Shown: in pieces, positions 1-8,919 of the stretch | Layout: each line of letters begins with the position of its first letter | How positions within the stretch are numbered: the first letter of the stretch is position 1 | Source: JAXMHQ01 sp046346665 | Lineage (GTDB): Bacteria > Verrucomicrobiota > Verrucomicrobiia > Limisphaerales > JAXMHQ01 | NCBI GenBank assembly: GCA_046346665.1 | Contig: JAXMHQ010000020.1 | Location: forward strand, 1 to 64,000 | Reading direction: 5' to 3' | DNA length: 64,000 nt | The notes under the pieces: model-generated | Databases searched by the model: none | What the model was told of the DNA's origin: nothing | What the model saw: only the letters and a program-made list of their open reading frames with translations | Made by a program: the position numbers and the translations under genes

Positions 1-1825
1 GCCACTGGAGAAACTCCGAGCACTGAGCGGTCGTGCCCTTGTTGCGATGCGGCCAGGCGCGATTGAAATCGCTGTCCAGCCGCGCAAGTTCCGCCGCGAG
101 CTTCGCGGCCAGCCGTCCAGCAATCGAGCGTTTTCTGCCGCGCACAGCCTGTTGCCATTGCATATAGCGGCAGGAAAGAACCGCCATCCGGGCGGCGAGA
201 TCGAGCTCCTGGCGCAGCAGCCGGGCGCGTGAGCCGCGCGGTTTGGATCCCGCCAGCACCCGCCGCTGGCGTTCCAGTTCGCGCAGCGTCCGACGCAGAT
301 TGCGCGGGGTGATGTGCAGAAAATTCGACAGGCCTTCGTGGCAGAACAATTCCCGCGACTCCGGCGTGGGCGCGGCGAGGGTGGTGCCGAGCGCCGTGGA
401 ATTTCGTTGCGGACATTTCAACAGTCGATGCGCTAGGCCCAGCGCCCGGGCTGCGGCCGACATCCGGCCGGTCGCATCCTGGAAAACATCGCGGCTCAGG
501 GCGGCTTCAATTCCGTCCGCATTGCCGCCGTTCCAGCTCAGGGCGGCACCGGCGAGATAAGGCCAGTAACTGACGGCGAGCGGCTGCGGATGTCCACCGT
601 CGCCCCAGTCGGTGATCAGGTAACCCACGGCCCCGTGTTTCCGGCCGGCGGCCGCGGCGGCGGAAAGATTCGCGAGCGCATTGTCGTGCCGGCCGACAAA
701 CGTCATCCAGGTGGAGGTGCCGGGACAGACGTAGAACGGGATGCCGGATTTCGCGAATCGCCGGGCCTCGTGTTGGAACGGGTGGGCGGCCTCGTAACCC
801 CAGTTCAGAGCGATGACGCCGGACGGCAATTCGGGCACCAGGCGCGGATATTTTAAAATGATGTCGCCCCAAAACATCATCGTCCGGCCGCGCTTCCGAA
901 CTTCGCGGTGAATGGCTTTTAGAAAATCCAGGTAAACCCTGCCCTGCCCCCGGCGCTGGCAGGCCTCGCGGCTCCGGCCGCGGCCGAGGTCCCAGGTTTC
1001 GTCGCAGCCGACGTTGAACCGCCGGCTGCTGAAATTCGGGAGCAACTCGTCGAACAGCCCGCGCAAAAACGGGAGGGTACCCGGGTGCCCGGGCGCCAGC
1101 GTGGAAGGCCTGCGCAGGAACGAGGCGCCGGGCGGCGCGTAAGGTTCCTGGACCTCTCCCAGGTGGCGAAGTTCCGGCCGGGCGAGAAACCAGCGCAGAT
1201 GACCAAACGAATTCTGGTTCGGCACCAGGTCGATTCCCAGCCGCCGGCAATGGCGGTCCAGTCGGCGGATTTCCCCGCCCGTGATGGCGCCCCACCCGGC
1301 CCAGACGCGCCGGTGCCGCCGGTAGGCAAAGGTGTGTTCCAGGTAAAGCTGGAATTCGTTGATCTTGAGATCCGCAAGGTCGCCGGCCAGTTCGAGCAGG
1401 GTTTCGATCCTCGGCACGCGCCCGCGCGAGACGTCGAGCATGACACCGCGTCGCGCGAATTCCGGCCAGTCACAAATCTCCAGGCAAGGCAGGCGCGTGC
1501 CGCACTGGCGCAAGAGCTGGCGCAGGGTGGCGACGGCCGCGCGCCAGCCTTCCGCGGAAGCCGTTTCCACACGAATGCCGACGGCGCCCACCTCCAGCCG
1601 ATATCCGCCCGCCCCGGTCCAGGGGAGCCGCGCGTCCGCCGCGACCCGGGCCAGGTCGAGTTGCGGTCCCACGGAGCGGGACCGTCGCACCAGCCGTGTT
1701 CCCAGTGGACGAAGCGCCTCCTCCAGCCGGGCAACTCCGAGCCGGACGGCTTTGGAATCAAGTGTTGCGTCCGGTCGAACCGGCAGGACTTCAGGCAGGC
1801 GGAAAAAACCCGCGCGGATTTTCAT
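1..1825 (-). CDS. GH20-type beta-N-acetylhexosaminidase-like glycosidase, 3' end outside window
   Basis: An open frame of about 608 codons runs leftward off the window. The translation carries the family 20 glycoside hydrolase core: RRGVMLDVSRGRVPR, then LVPNQNSFGHL, then the catalytic Asp-Glu pair in FNVGCDETWDLG (around position 1000), then a Trp-rich WGDGGHPQP segment. In GH20 enzymes the Asp orients the substrate acetamido group and the Glu is the acid, so hydrolysis of terminal N-acetylhexosamine is the likely activity. The ATG at 1825 opens with MKIRAGFFRLPEV and shows no signal peptide, which suggests cytoplasmic action on imported amino sugars. Two overlapping frames also look long but are shadows. 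The 3' end is unseen, so total length and any C-terminal domain are unknown. Confidence 0.85.
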   Translation of the reverse strand, partial: MKIRAGFFRLPEVLPVRPDATLDSKAVRLGVARLEEALRPLGTRLVRRSRSVGPQLDLARVAADARLPWTGAGGYRLEVGAVGIRVETASAEGWRAAVATLRQLLRQCGTRLPCLEICDWPEFARRGVMLDVSRGRVPRIETLLELAGDLADLKINEFQLYLEHTFAYRRHRRVWAGWGAITGGEIRRLDRHCRRLGIDLVPNQNSFGHLRWFLARPELRHLGEVQEPYAPPGASFLRRPSTLAPGHPGTLPFLRGLFDELLPNFSSRRFNVGCDETWDLGRGRSREACQRRGQGRVYLDFLKAIHREVRKRGRTMMFWGDIILKYPRLVPELPSGVIALNWGYEAAHPFQHEARRFAKSGIPFYVCPGTSTWMTFVGRHDNALANLSAAAAAGRKHGAVGYLITDWGDGGHPQPLAVSYWPYLAGAALSWNGGNADGIEAALSRDVFQDATGRMSAAARALGLAHRLLKCPQRNSTALGTTLAAPTPESRELFCHEGLSNFLHITPRNLRRTLRELERQRRVLAGSKPRGSRARLLRQELDLAARMAVLSCRYMQWQQAVRGRKRSIAGRLAAKLAAELARLDSDFNRAWPHRNKGTTAQCSEFLQW

Positions 1826-1911
1826 CCGGCGCGGGCGTGGAAAAAGATCCGGGGATTTGGCGGGCCGGGATCCGGAATTTTTCATTCGTGTGCCGGGCCC
1901 GGGCTCTCCGG

Positions 1912-2457
1912 TCAGCTCGCGATCATGCCGCTCTTGCGCGCGAAATTGAAAAGCCCGCCCGCGTCCACGACGGGCCGGACGTCGCCGAGCGGTTTGAACG
2001 AGATCCTTTTGCCGCTGGATTTCACCGTGACGGTTTCCTTGTCGAGATCACCGTCGACATCGCCCGTCTTGAGTTCGTCGCACAGGCGCGGGGTGATTTC
2101 GCAGGGATAGAGCTCGCCGGTGGCGACGCTGTTGCGGAAAAAGATGCGGGCGAAGCTCTCGGCCAGCACCACGCGGCAGCCGGCGGACCCGAGGGCGATC
2201 GGCGCGTGCTCGCGGGAGCTGCCGCATCCGAAATTGCGACCGGCGACCACGATCGGGTATTCGGAATCCAACTGGCCCGCCTTGACGAAGCGCGTTGCGT
2301 AGAGCGACTCGGGCAATCCGCACAGCGCGTAGGAGCCCAGCTTTTCGTATTCGTCGGGGATCGTGGGCACCAGCGTCAGGTATTGCGCCGGGATGATCTG
2401 GTCCGTGTCGATGTTATCGCGCACCACGTAGACCGGTCCTGAAAATACAGATTGCAT
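1912..2457 (-). CDS. leuD: 3-isopropylmalate dehydratase small subunit
   Basis: 181 residues, the normal length for LeuD. The small (swivel) subunit pairs with LeuC to isomerise 2- to 3-isopropylmalate in leucine synthesis. Diagnostic features are DNIDTDQIIPAQYL near the N terminus and GRNFGCGSSREHAP in the middle, the aconitase-family swivel-domain signature. The start at 2457 (MQSVFSGP) is preferred over the upstream in-frame codon at 2577, because the 40 extra residues translate an intergenic repeat and have no family counterpart. leuC is not adjacent. Citramalate synthase, which can feed the same enzymes, lies about 7 kb away. Confidence 0.95.
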   Translation of the reverse strand: MQSVFSGPVYVVRDNIDTDQIIPAQYLTLVPTIPDEYEKLGSYALCGLPESLYATRFVKAGQLDSEYPIVVAGRNFGCGSSREHAPIALGSAGCRVVLAESFARIFFRNSVATGELYPCEITPRLCDELKTGDVDGDLDKETVTVKSSGKRISFKPLGDVRPVVDAGGLFNFARKSGMIAS

Positions 2458-2524
2458 GATCCCAGATTGGGGGTGAATGGCGGCATTTTCAATCAGATTC
2501 CACGCCCGGGGAAATGCCGCCTCG

Positions 2525-2559
2525 CCTCTGTGAAACTCCGCGTCCTCTGCGCCTCTGCG
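2525..2559. repeat. Intergenic word repeat, 'cctctg' family (H)
   Basis: Contains spaced copies of cctctgtg and cctctgcg just upstream of leuD. Related sequence occurs downstream of rho (56562-56638), after the SGNH gene (37307-37360) and inside leuS (29701-29731). Confidence 0.6.
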
Positions 2560-2578
2560 TTGATGCCCGGACGCCAAA

Positions 2579-4141
2579 TCACGGCAGCGTCCAGGAGCCG
2601 TTACCTTCGTCGAGGTAAACCGTTTCGTTCACCCGGCTGGTTTGGAGGTATTGGTGCCAGGCGCCAGTTCCAGTTTTCCTTGAAGCCTCCAGGCGCTGGG
2701 TTGCGGGTTCGGAAGTCGCGGGCGCATTTGTGGCCGTGAGCGCTTCGCTCAGCACGCGCCCATCGAGCCGTTCGGCATCCACGCCCAGCAACCAGAGGAC
2801 GGTGGGCGTGATGTCCACGTTCCCCGTCGGGTATTCATCCACGAAATGCCTCTTCAAATCAGGCCCGATCCCGACCAGCGTGTTGTGCATGTCGAACCGG
2901 CTGAGGCTGGCGTGGTTGCCCTGTCCCGCCGGCGCGGAACCGTCTGAGACGAGCATGCCCGGCGCGCCATGGCCGCTCACCTGGTCGGACCAGCGCATCG
3001 AAATCATTACGTCGGGTGCGTTCGGAGAATCCACCCTGGCCTGTTCCAGCAAAAACGCGCCTTCGACCGGGTTGCGCGCGAACACCGTGCCCGTGAAATC
3101 CTGCGTCTGCAAGAAAGCCACCAGCTTGCGGATGACTTCCGCATCATGTCCGGCGATGTAAAACAGCACCGAACCGCCCTGGCCGGCAACGAGGATCTCA
3201 CCGTTTTGAGGGGCCGATTTGAATTCGCGCTTCGCTTTGAACCCGGCCTGCTGGAGAATTTTTGCAACATCCACCGGCCGTTCAATCGTGGAAAATCCGT
3301 GGTCGGAAACCACAAACACATCCGTCGATTCGCGCAATCCGCGCCGGTCCAGTTCCTTCAGCACCTCGGCCAGTTTCCGGTCGCTGCTCTCGATCGCCGC
3401 CAGCGCCTTGGGCGATCCCGGCCCGGCCGCGTGCTGCGAAAAGTCCGGCTCACTGAGCCACGGGCAACTGAACGACGGCACTCCGTTCGACCAGAACGAT
3501 TCCAGGAGTGCGCGCGTGGTCCAGGCATCCCGCGGTTCGTTCGGCAGCGCCGAGGCCCGGGCCACGTAGGCGGGAAGCGCGCCCAGTTGCGCGGTCAGAT
3601 CAGCGGCCCGATTCGTGGGAAGCGTGTTGCCCGCGAACAGCACCACGCCATTCGACGCGGCATCCGCGCGATCAAAACGGTCCTGCAGGACCACGACCGG
3701 TTTGGATCCGGCGATGGCGGTGGTTTTGCCGGCCGCCCGAAGCCGCACGGCCAGGGTATTACCCATGACATAATGGCCGCCGGTCAGCGCATCCACCGCC
3801 CGGATCACCTGCAAATCTTCGCATGCCACGGATTTCAGCGGGTCGACGCCGGGGAGGTAGTCGCGATTGGCGATGATGCCGCTGTGGCCGGGATAGAGGC
3901 CGGTGGCCATCGCGGTGCCGTTGACCTCCGTGGCGCTGCAGTATACCGGGTGATGGCGCGAGAAATAAACCCCTTCCTGCGCCATGCGCTGCAGCGTGGG
4001 TGTGTGTTCCGCGGAAATAAAGTCCGGCCGCATGCCGTCCCAAACCACAACGACCACGTGCTGCGCCGTCCCGGCGGCCCGGAGGGTCGCAGCAGCCAGC
4101 AACAGAATTCCCGTCAACCATCGCGCAAGGCAAAAACGCAT
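2579..4141 (-). CDS. Secreted alkaline-phosphatase-superfamily (NPP-type) hydrolase
   Basis: 520 residues from the ATG at 4141, which gives a clean signal peptide (MRFCLARWLTGILLLAAATL, cleavage after RAA). The nucleotide pyrophosphatase/phosphodiesterase fold is shown by VVVVWDGMRPDF (metal Asp), then CSATEVNGTAMATGLYPGH with the probable Thr nucleophile, then FVVSDHGFSTIE (Asp-His metal site) and a C-terminal GQGNHASLSR His. Such enzymes hydrolyse phosphomonoesters or diesters; the substrate cannot be read from sequence. A longer form starting at 4195 adds 18 residues before the signal peptide and is unlikely. It ends next to the leuD upstream region and follows the metallohydrolase on the same strand. 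Confidence 0.85.
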   Translation of the reverse strand: MRFCLARWLTGILLLAAATLRAAGTAQHVVVVVWDGMRPDFISAEHTPTLQRMAQEGVYFSRHHPVYCSATEVNGTAMATGLYPGHSGIIANRDYLPGVDPLKSVACEDLQVIRAVDALTGGHYVMGNTLAVRLRAAGKTTAIAGSKPVVVLQDRFDRADAASNGVVLFAGNTLPTNRAADLTAQLGALPAYVARASALPNEPRDAWTTRALLESFWSNGVPSFSCPWLSEPDFSQHAAGPGSPKALAAIESSDRKLAEVLKELDRRGLRESTDVFVVSDHGFSTIERPVDVAKILQQAGFKAKREFKSAPQNGEILVAGQGGSVLFYIAGHDAEVIRKLVAFLQTQDFTGTVFARNPVEGAFLLEQARVDSPNAPDVMISMRWSDQVSGHGAPGMLVSDGSAPAGQGNHASLSRFDMHNTLVGIGPDLKRHFVDEYPTGNVDITPTVLWLLGVDAERLDGRVLSEALTATNAPATSEPATQRLEASRKTGTGAWHQYLQTSRVNETVYLDEGNGSWTLP

Positions 4142-4200
4142 GGCGTGGATTCTATTGTGGTCCGAAACAATCCGAAACAGAAAAACCTGGGACATTCCGG

Positions 4201-5175
4201 TTACGAATTGCCGCAGACAAAGGTCTCCCCGATCCGGGTCAGGCCGATGCGCTCCTTTTCCCCCGACAACGCCGCCTGGAATCGCTGGATGGGTTCCTCC
4301 ATCGGTTCATCGCTGAGCCGGAACGTCTGGTGATGAACCGGAACGATCCTGCCGGCGCCGGCCAGGTTGGCCATCCCGACCGCCTCCTCCGGCGTGCAAT
4401 GATTCCAAATCCATGGCCGGTAAGCCCCGATCGGCAGGATCGCCGCCTCAAACGGCCCGCGCGACCGGATTTCCGAGAACAACGGCGTCCGGGCCGTGTC
4501 ACCGCCGAACAGGATGGCTTTGCCTTCCCGCCGCAGAACATAACCGTTGTAACCCCGGTCCTGAGAACTCGGCCAGCGTCGGCCCCAGTGTTTCACTTCG
4601 AAGGCCTCGATCTCCAACTCGCCCGCCGGAAACCGGCACCGGGCTTTCTCGCCCCAGCGCAGTTCCGTCAAATCCGAAAGGCCAGTCCCCGACAACACAT
4701 CCGAGGTCGCCCGGGCCGAGACGGCCCGGACAACTCCGAGCCGGGAACAGCGGCGCAGGGTGGGAAGGTCCATGTGATCCATGTGCGCGTGCGACAGCAG
4801 GACCAGGTCGAGTTTCGGCAGCTCGGCGGCCGTGAGTGCAGGGGCCACGAACCGTTTCAAACCGATTGTGCCGATTCCCAATGACACCCCGATGCGCGGC
4901 GCCAGGGCCGGATCGGTGAGAATCTTCACCCCGAAAAAATTGATCAACGTGGTGGAATGACCGAGCCAGGCGATGCTGATGGCGTTGTCATTCCAGGAAT
5001 TCGGATCAGGTTTCAGAGGGGCCGGGAGGACATCGCGTTCCGCGTCGGACACGAGCATGCGCGCGAGCCTGCCGACTCCGCGTTTCGTCGTGGAAAGCCA
5101 GTAAGCCCCAAGCGCGGAGGCCGCCACCGTCCCGGCGGCGGAGATTTGCAGAAACTTGCGGCGATTGGGCAGCAT
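4201..5175 (-). CDS. Tat-exported metallo-beta-lactamase-fold hydrolase (UlaG/NAPE-PLD-like)
   Basis: 324 residues from the ATG at 5175. The N terminus has a twin-arginine type leader (NRRKFLQISAAGTVAAS). The zinc-binding HxHxDH motif is SHAHMDHMD (about residue 135). Further ligands are probably in FGGDTAR and in VPVHHQTF near the C terminus. ISIAWLGHSTTLINF before the motif is typical of the UlaG/NAPE-PLD-like branch, which cleaves phosphodiester or lactone bonds. Its role as an exported enzyme is clear, but the substrate is not. An alternative start at 5193 only adds six residues. Confidence 0.85.
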   Translation of the reverse strand: MLPNRRKFLQISAAGTVAASALGAYWLSTTKRGVGRLARMLVSDAERDVLPAPLKPDPNSWNDNAISIAWLGHSTTLINFFGVKILTDPALAPRIGVSLGIGTIGLKRFVAPALTAAELPKLDLVLLSHAHMDHMDLPTLRRCSRLGVVRAVSARATSDVLSGTGLSDLTELRWGEKARCRFPAGELEIEAFEVKHWGRRWPSSQDRGYNGYVLRREGKAILFGGDTARTPLFSEIRSRGPFEAAILPIGAYRPWIWNHCTPEEAVGMANLAGAGRIVPVHHQTFRLSDEPMEEPIQRFQAALSGEKERIGLTRIGETFVCGNS

Positions 5176-5251
5176 GCAGTTACCGTGCAACATTCCGGGG
5201 CGGAGTCAAGCCGCCGGGGCCATGCCGGCACGAGCACCACGAAGGGGTGTT

Positions 5252-5389
5252 CACCACGAAGACGCGAAGAACACGAAGTTTTTCAGGGGCTGCGGGAGGG
5301 ATTCCTTGAAATCCAGCCAGCATTTCGAACTGGCCCCCTAAAATACGTCTTCGCGTTCGTCCCTTCGTGTTCTTCGCGTCTTCGTGGTT
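5252..5389. repeat. Inverted pair of 'acgaagacgcgaagaacacg' repeat (family I)
   Basis: Left arm 5252-5278 and right arm 5363-5389 are reverse complements over about 26 bases, separated by 84 bases. This pair fills most of the 309-base gap between the metallohydrolase and nuoA, which otherwise shows no gene. Confidence 0.85.
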
Positions 5390-5484
5390 AAAACCCCCTT
5401 CGTCTCTTCGTGTTTCCCGCCGGCTCCTTGACTCACCGGCAATCGCTTGGTACGGTGGACTGAACAACTCGATCACACGACGTT

Positions 5485-5859
5485 ATGTCATTGGATAGCG
5501 CCTATTTTCCGGTCCTGGTGCTGATGCTGGCGGCCCTGGGGTTCGCCCTCGCGCCGCTCGCGCTGGCGTGGCTCTGGGCGCGCGCTTATTCGCCGAAAAA
5601 GCCCGGCCCGGACAAAAACGCCACTTACGAATGCGGCCTGGAATCCAAAGGGGACGCCTGGATCCAGTTCAAATCGGAGTATTACCTTTACGCGATCATC
5701 TTCCTGATCTTCGATGTCGAAGCGATTTTTCTGCTGCCGTTCGCGGTGGCGTTCACGGGCCTTTCCGCCGGGGCGTTCATCGCCATGCTGCTGTTCCTCC
5801 TGCTGCTCGTCGAAGGCCTGGTCTGGGCGTGGCAAAAGGGCGTGTTGACCTGGAAATAG
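5485..5859 (+). CDS. nuoA: NADH-quinone oxidoreductase subunit A
   Basis: 124 residues with three predicted membrane helices (about residues 7-30, 68-90 and 95-118). The central loop has the NuoA signature KNATYECGLESKGDAW, followed by FLIFDVEAIFLLPFA with the conserved acidic residues within the second helix. NuoA is a small membrane-arm subunit at the hinge with the peripheral arm of complex I. It opens the nuoA-B-C-D-I run, and nuoB begins one base after its stop. Confidence 0.95.
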   Translation: MSLDSAYFPVLVLMLAALGFALAPLALAWLWARAYSPKKPGPDKNATYECGLESKGDAWIQFKSEYYLYAIIFLIFDVEAIFLLPFAVAFTGLSAGAFIAMLLFLLLLVEGLVWAWQKGVLTWK

Positions 5860-5860
5860 T

Positions 5861-6481
5861 ATGGACCAAGGACTTCGAAGCGAGCTGCAGAAACAAGGGG
5901 TTTTCACCACGAGCCTGCAGGATCTTTACAACTGGGGCCGGAGTAATTCGGTCTGGCCGCTCGGCTTCGGCCTGGCCTGCTGCGCGATCGAAATGATCGC
6001 CACGTCCATGGCCCGATGGGACCTCGCCCGGTTCGGCGCCGAAGTGTTCCGTCCGTCGCCGCGCCAGGCCGACCTGATGATCGTCGCCGGCACGGTCACG
6101 AAGAAAATGGCCCCGCAGGTCGTGCGTCTCTACAACCAGATGTCGGAACCGAAATACGTCATCGCCATGGGCGCGTGCGCGATTTCCGGCGGACCTTTCA
6201 AGCAAGGCTACAATGTGCTCAAGGGTATCGATCGGTATATCCCGGTGGACGTTCACATCCCGGGCTGTCCGCCGCGGCCCGAGGCGTTGATCCATGCGTT
6301 CATGACGCTGCAGGAGCGGATCAAGGAACAGGAACTGACCGGCGAAAAGCGCCCCCGTCACCTGCGAGCGGATGCCCCGAGCGAATTCACCGTCCCACAA
6401 TACGGCGATCACGATCTCGAACCGCCCGCCAACCGCGACGTGTGGCAGCCTCCTCAAACCGAAGCCTTGGAACACTCTTGA
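5861..6481 (+). CDS. nuoB: NADH-quinone oxidoreductase subunit B (cluster N2)
   Basis: 206 residues. NuoB holds the terminal [4Fe-4S] cluster N2 that reduces quinone. The four ligands are visible: the tandem cysteines in GLACCAIEM, the Cys in GACAISGG and the Cys in HIPGCPPRPEA. The C-terminal 40 residues are a hydrophilic extension rich in Pro and Arg. The stop overlaps the TTG start of nuoC (TTGA), implying translational coupling. Confidence 0.95.
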   Translation: MDQGLRSELQKQGVFTTSLQDLYNWGRSNSVWPLGFGLACCAIEMIATSMARWDLARFGAEVFRPSPRQADLMIVAGTVTKKMAPQVVRLYNQMSEPKYVIAMGACAISGGPFKQGYNVLKGIDRYIPVDVHIPGCPPRPEALIHAFMTLQERIKEQELTGEKRPRHLRADAPSEFTVPQYGDHDLEPPANRDVWQPPQTEALEHS

Positions 6482-7113
6482 ATTCCCTCGAATCCATCCA
6501 GTCACGCATCCAGGCCGCCGTCCCCGGCGCGCGGGTCGAGATCGTGCCGAACGATAGCCCGTCCGGCCAGCGATCGCTCCTGCTCGATCCCGAGCACGCG
6601 CTTGCCGTGGCGACGTTCCTGAGGGACGACGCGGAGTTGCGCCTGGATTATGCCTCCAACGTGACCGGCATCGACTGGCCCGACGCCGAAATCAGCCGCA
6701 AGGTGATGGTCCGGAAAACGGTCGACGGCGTCGAAAAGGACGTCGAAGAAATCCAGAAAACGCGCCGGCCCGGCTTTCTCGAAGTGGTTTACCACCTTTA
6801 TTCCACCCGCACCGGCGCCGGCCCGGTGATCCTACGCCTGCGCACCGTCAATCGCTCCGACCAGGTCCACCTGCCCTCGTTCACGCCGGTGTGGAGATCC
6901 TGCGAATTCCAGGAACGCGAGGTTTACGATTTGTACGGCATCGTTTTCGACGGCCACCCGGATTTGCGCCGGATTTTGATGTGGAAAACTTTCAAGGATC
7001 ACCCGATGCGGAAGGATTACGTGGCGCCGGATGATTTCGAATACGAACCGACGCCGCACGACAAGGTGTTGGAACGCGCGAAAGCCCACGCGGCGCAGGA
7101 GGCAAAATCGTGA
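6478..7113 (+). CDS. nuoC: NADH-quinone oxidoreductase subunit C
   Basis: 211 residues if translation begins at the TTG at 6478, which overlaps the nuoB stop. The same frame is open upstream but there it only shadows nuoB. The 30-kDa-subunit signature EREVYDLYGIVFDGHP is followed by DLRRILM and HPMRKDY. NuoC is part of the connecting fragment and packs against NuoD. It is not fused to nuoD here, unlike in enterobacteria. The stop overlaps the nuoD GTG start by four bases. Confidence 0.93.
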   Translation: MNSLESIQSRIQAAVPGARVEIVPNDSPSGQRSLLLDPEHALAVATFLRDDAELRLDYASNVTGIDWPDAEISRKVMVRKTVDGVEKDVEEIQKTRRPGFLEVVYHLYSTRTGAGPVILRLRTVNRSDQVHLPSFTPVWRSCEFQEREVYDLYGIVFDGHPDLRRILMWKTFKDHPMRKDYVAPDDFEYEPTPHDKVLERAKAHAAQEAKS

Positions 7114-8267
7114 TCGCTCCCGGCCAGGAAATTTCCTCCCCCGCGCTGCCGCCGCTGGCGGAGGACGGATCCAGTTTGCTCGAGCTGTCGATGGGGCCGC
7201 AGCACCCGTCCACGCACGGCGTGTTCCGCATGGACGTCGTCCTCGACGGCGAGCGCGTGGTGAAGCTCAAGCCCATCTTCGGCTACCTGCACCGCAACCA
7301 CGAGAAAATCGCCGAAGGCACCAGCTACCTCGCGTCGATGCCTTACACGGATCGCCTGGATTATTTCTGTTCGATGACGAACAACTGGGCGTATGCGCTG
7401 GCGGTGGAGAAGCTCGCCGGGCTCGCGGTGCCGGAGCGCGCGGAATACCTGCGCGTCATCCTCGCCGAACTCACGCGCCTCCAGAACCACGCGTCGCTGT
7501 GCGGATTCCTGCTGCAGGACATGGGAGCCATGGGCACCCCGTTGATGTACGCCTTCCGCGAACGCGAAAAAATCCTCGACCTGTTCGAGCAGATCAGCGG
7601 CGCCCGTATGATGTGCAATTTCATGCGGTTCGGCGGCTGCCGCTGCGACGCCCCCGCCGGCTGGCTGGACCAGGTCCGGGCCGTGGTCGATGGTTACCCG
7701 CGGTTTCTCGATGAATTTGAAACGCTGCTGAACGGGAATGAAATCCTCATGACCCGGACCCAGGGCGTCGGCGTACTCAAACCCGAACTCGCCGTCAGCG
7801 CCGGCATCTCCGGCCCCATGCTCCGCGCTTCCGGCGTCAATTACGACCTGCGCAAGGTGGACGGCTACGGCATCTACAACCGGTTCCAGTTCCGCGTCCC
7901 GCTGGGCGAACACGGCGACGTCTTCGACCGCTACATGATGCGCGTCCTCGAAATGCGCGAGTCCATCGGCATCCTGCGCCAGGCGCTCGACGGCATCCCG
8001 GAAGGACCCGTCATGGATCCCAAGGCCAAGCTGCGCGGCTTCCGCCCGAAGCCCGGCGAAGCCTACGGCCGCATCGAGGCGCCCAAGGGCGAGCTCGGCT
8101 TCTACCTCATCAGCGACGGCTCGCCGAATCCCTACCGTTACCGCGTCCGCCCGCCCAGCTTCATCAACCTGACGATTCTCGAGGACATGTGCCTGGGCAA
8201 CACCGTCGGCGACATCGTGATCATCCTGGGCAGCGTCGACATCGTGCTCGGGGAGGTGGATCGATGA
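7110..8267 (+). CDS. nuoD: NADH-quinone oxidoreductase subunit D (49 kDa)
   Basis: 385 residues with a GTG start in the GTGA overlap with nuoC. Signature stretches are MGPQHPSTHG near the N terminus, FGYLHRNHEKIAEG, and the C-terminal PSFINLTILEDMCLG. NuoD with NuoB forms the quinone-binding site. The next subunit in this run is nuoI, after a 103-base gap filled by a repeat. An ATG in the ATGA overlapping the nuoD stop opens a short frame of about 37 codons (8264-8377) that mostly translates the repeat, so it may be a remnant of a lost gene. Confidence 0.95.
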   Translation: MIAPGQEISSPALPPLAEDGSSLLELSMGPQHPSTHGVFRMDVVLDGERVVKLKPIFGYLHRNHEKIAEGTSYLASMPYTDRLDYFCSMTNNWAYALAVEKLAGLAVPERAEYLRVILAELTRLQNHASLCGFLLQDMGAMGTPLMYAFREREKILDLFEQISGARMMCNFMRFGGCRCDAPAGWLDQVRAVVDGYPRFLDEFETLLNGNEILMTRTQGVGVLKPELAVSAGISGPMLRASGVNYDLRKVDGYGIYNRFQFRVPLGEHGDVFDRYMMRVLEMRESIGILRQALDGIPEGPVMDPKAKLRGFRPKPGEAYGRIEAPKGELGFYLISDGSPNPYRYRVRPPSFINLTILEDMCLGNTVGDIVIILGSVDIVLGEVDR

Positions 8268-8280
8268 GCCTTGCGCGTTT

Positions 8281-8363
8281 CAAGTTGCAAGTTGCAGGTT
8301 GCAGGTTGGAACAGCTGCGCCGTCAACAGGAACCTGCAACCTGTAACCTGCAACCCGCAACTT
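8281..8363. repeat. Inverted 'caagttgcaggttgcagg' repeat (family D) between nuoD and nuoI
   Basis: Left arm is a run of gttgcagg words (8281-8308) and right arm a run of cctgcaac words (8330-8363), able to fold into a long hairpin. The same words occur in frame inside valS at 13081-13113. Confidence 0.9.
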
Positions 8364-8370
8364 TTTTACC

Positions 8371-8913
8371 ATGTTAGGCGAAGGCATCCTGAAAGGCATG
8401 GCGGTCACGGCCCGAAATTTCATCGGGAGCTACGTGTCGCCCGAACGCCTCACCACGGTCCAGTATCCCGAGGAACGCATTCCGGCGAAGGAAAACACGC
8501 GCCAGTTCCCGTTCCTGGTGTTCGACGGCGCCGACTGGCAGCAGGGCCTCCGCTGCGTCGCCTGCCAGATCTGCGAGAAGGAATGCCCGCCCCAGTGCAT
8601 CTTCATCGCCAAAAGCAAGGACAAGAAACCCGATTTCACCGGCAAACCCCAGTTCTACCCCGCCACGTTCAACATCGACCTCTCGGTCTGCATGAGCTGC
8701 CAGATCTGCGTGGAAGTCTGCCCGTTCGACGCCATCAAGATGGACACGGAGTATGAATACAGCACGGGCGACCGGTTCGACGGATTGCTGATGCAAAAGG
8801 ACAAGCTGGCGAAGCCCAACGCTCATTACCACGCCATCCACCCCACCGAAGCCGCCGAAGTCGACGCGCGCCTCGCCGCCGAGAAGGCCAAGGCAGCCGC
8901 GAAAGCAAAGTAA
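8371..8913 (+). CDS. nuoI: NADH-quinone oxidoreductase subunit I (two [4Fe-4S] ferredoxin-type)
   Basis: 180 residues. Two ferredoxin motifs are present, CVACQICEKECP (about residues 56-67) and CMSCQICVEVCP (about 109-120), binding clusters N6a and N6b that lead electrons to NuoB. The N terminus contains an amphipathic membrane-associating helix (GILKGMAVTARNFIG). The C terminus is an Ala/Lys-rich tail. nuoE, F, G, H and J-N do not follow, so the remaining subunits must be encoded elsewhere or the enzyme is incomplete. Confidence 0.95.
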   Translation: MLGEGILKGMAVTARNFIGSYVSPERLTTVQYPEERIPAKENTRQFPFLVFDGADWQQGLRCVACQICEKECPPQCIFIAKSKDKKPDFTGKPQFYPATFNIDLSVCMSCQICVEVCPFDAIKMDTEYEYSTGDRFDGLLMQKDKLAKPNAHYHAIHPTEAAEVDARLAAEKAKAAAKAK

Positions 8914-8919
8914 TACCCC

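Noticed and set aside
507..1761. Two minus-strand open frames inside the glycosidase region
   Set aside because: They are out of frame with the GH20 motifs, which read continuously in the third frame from 1825 to the window edge.
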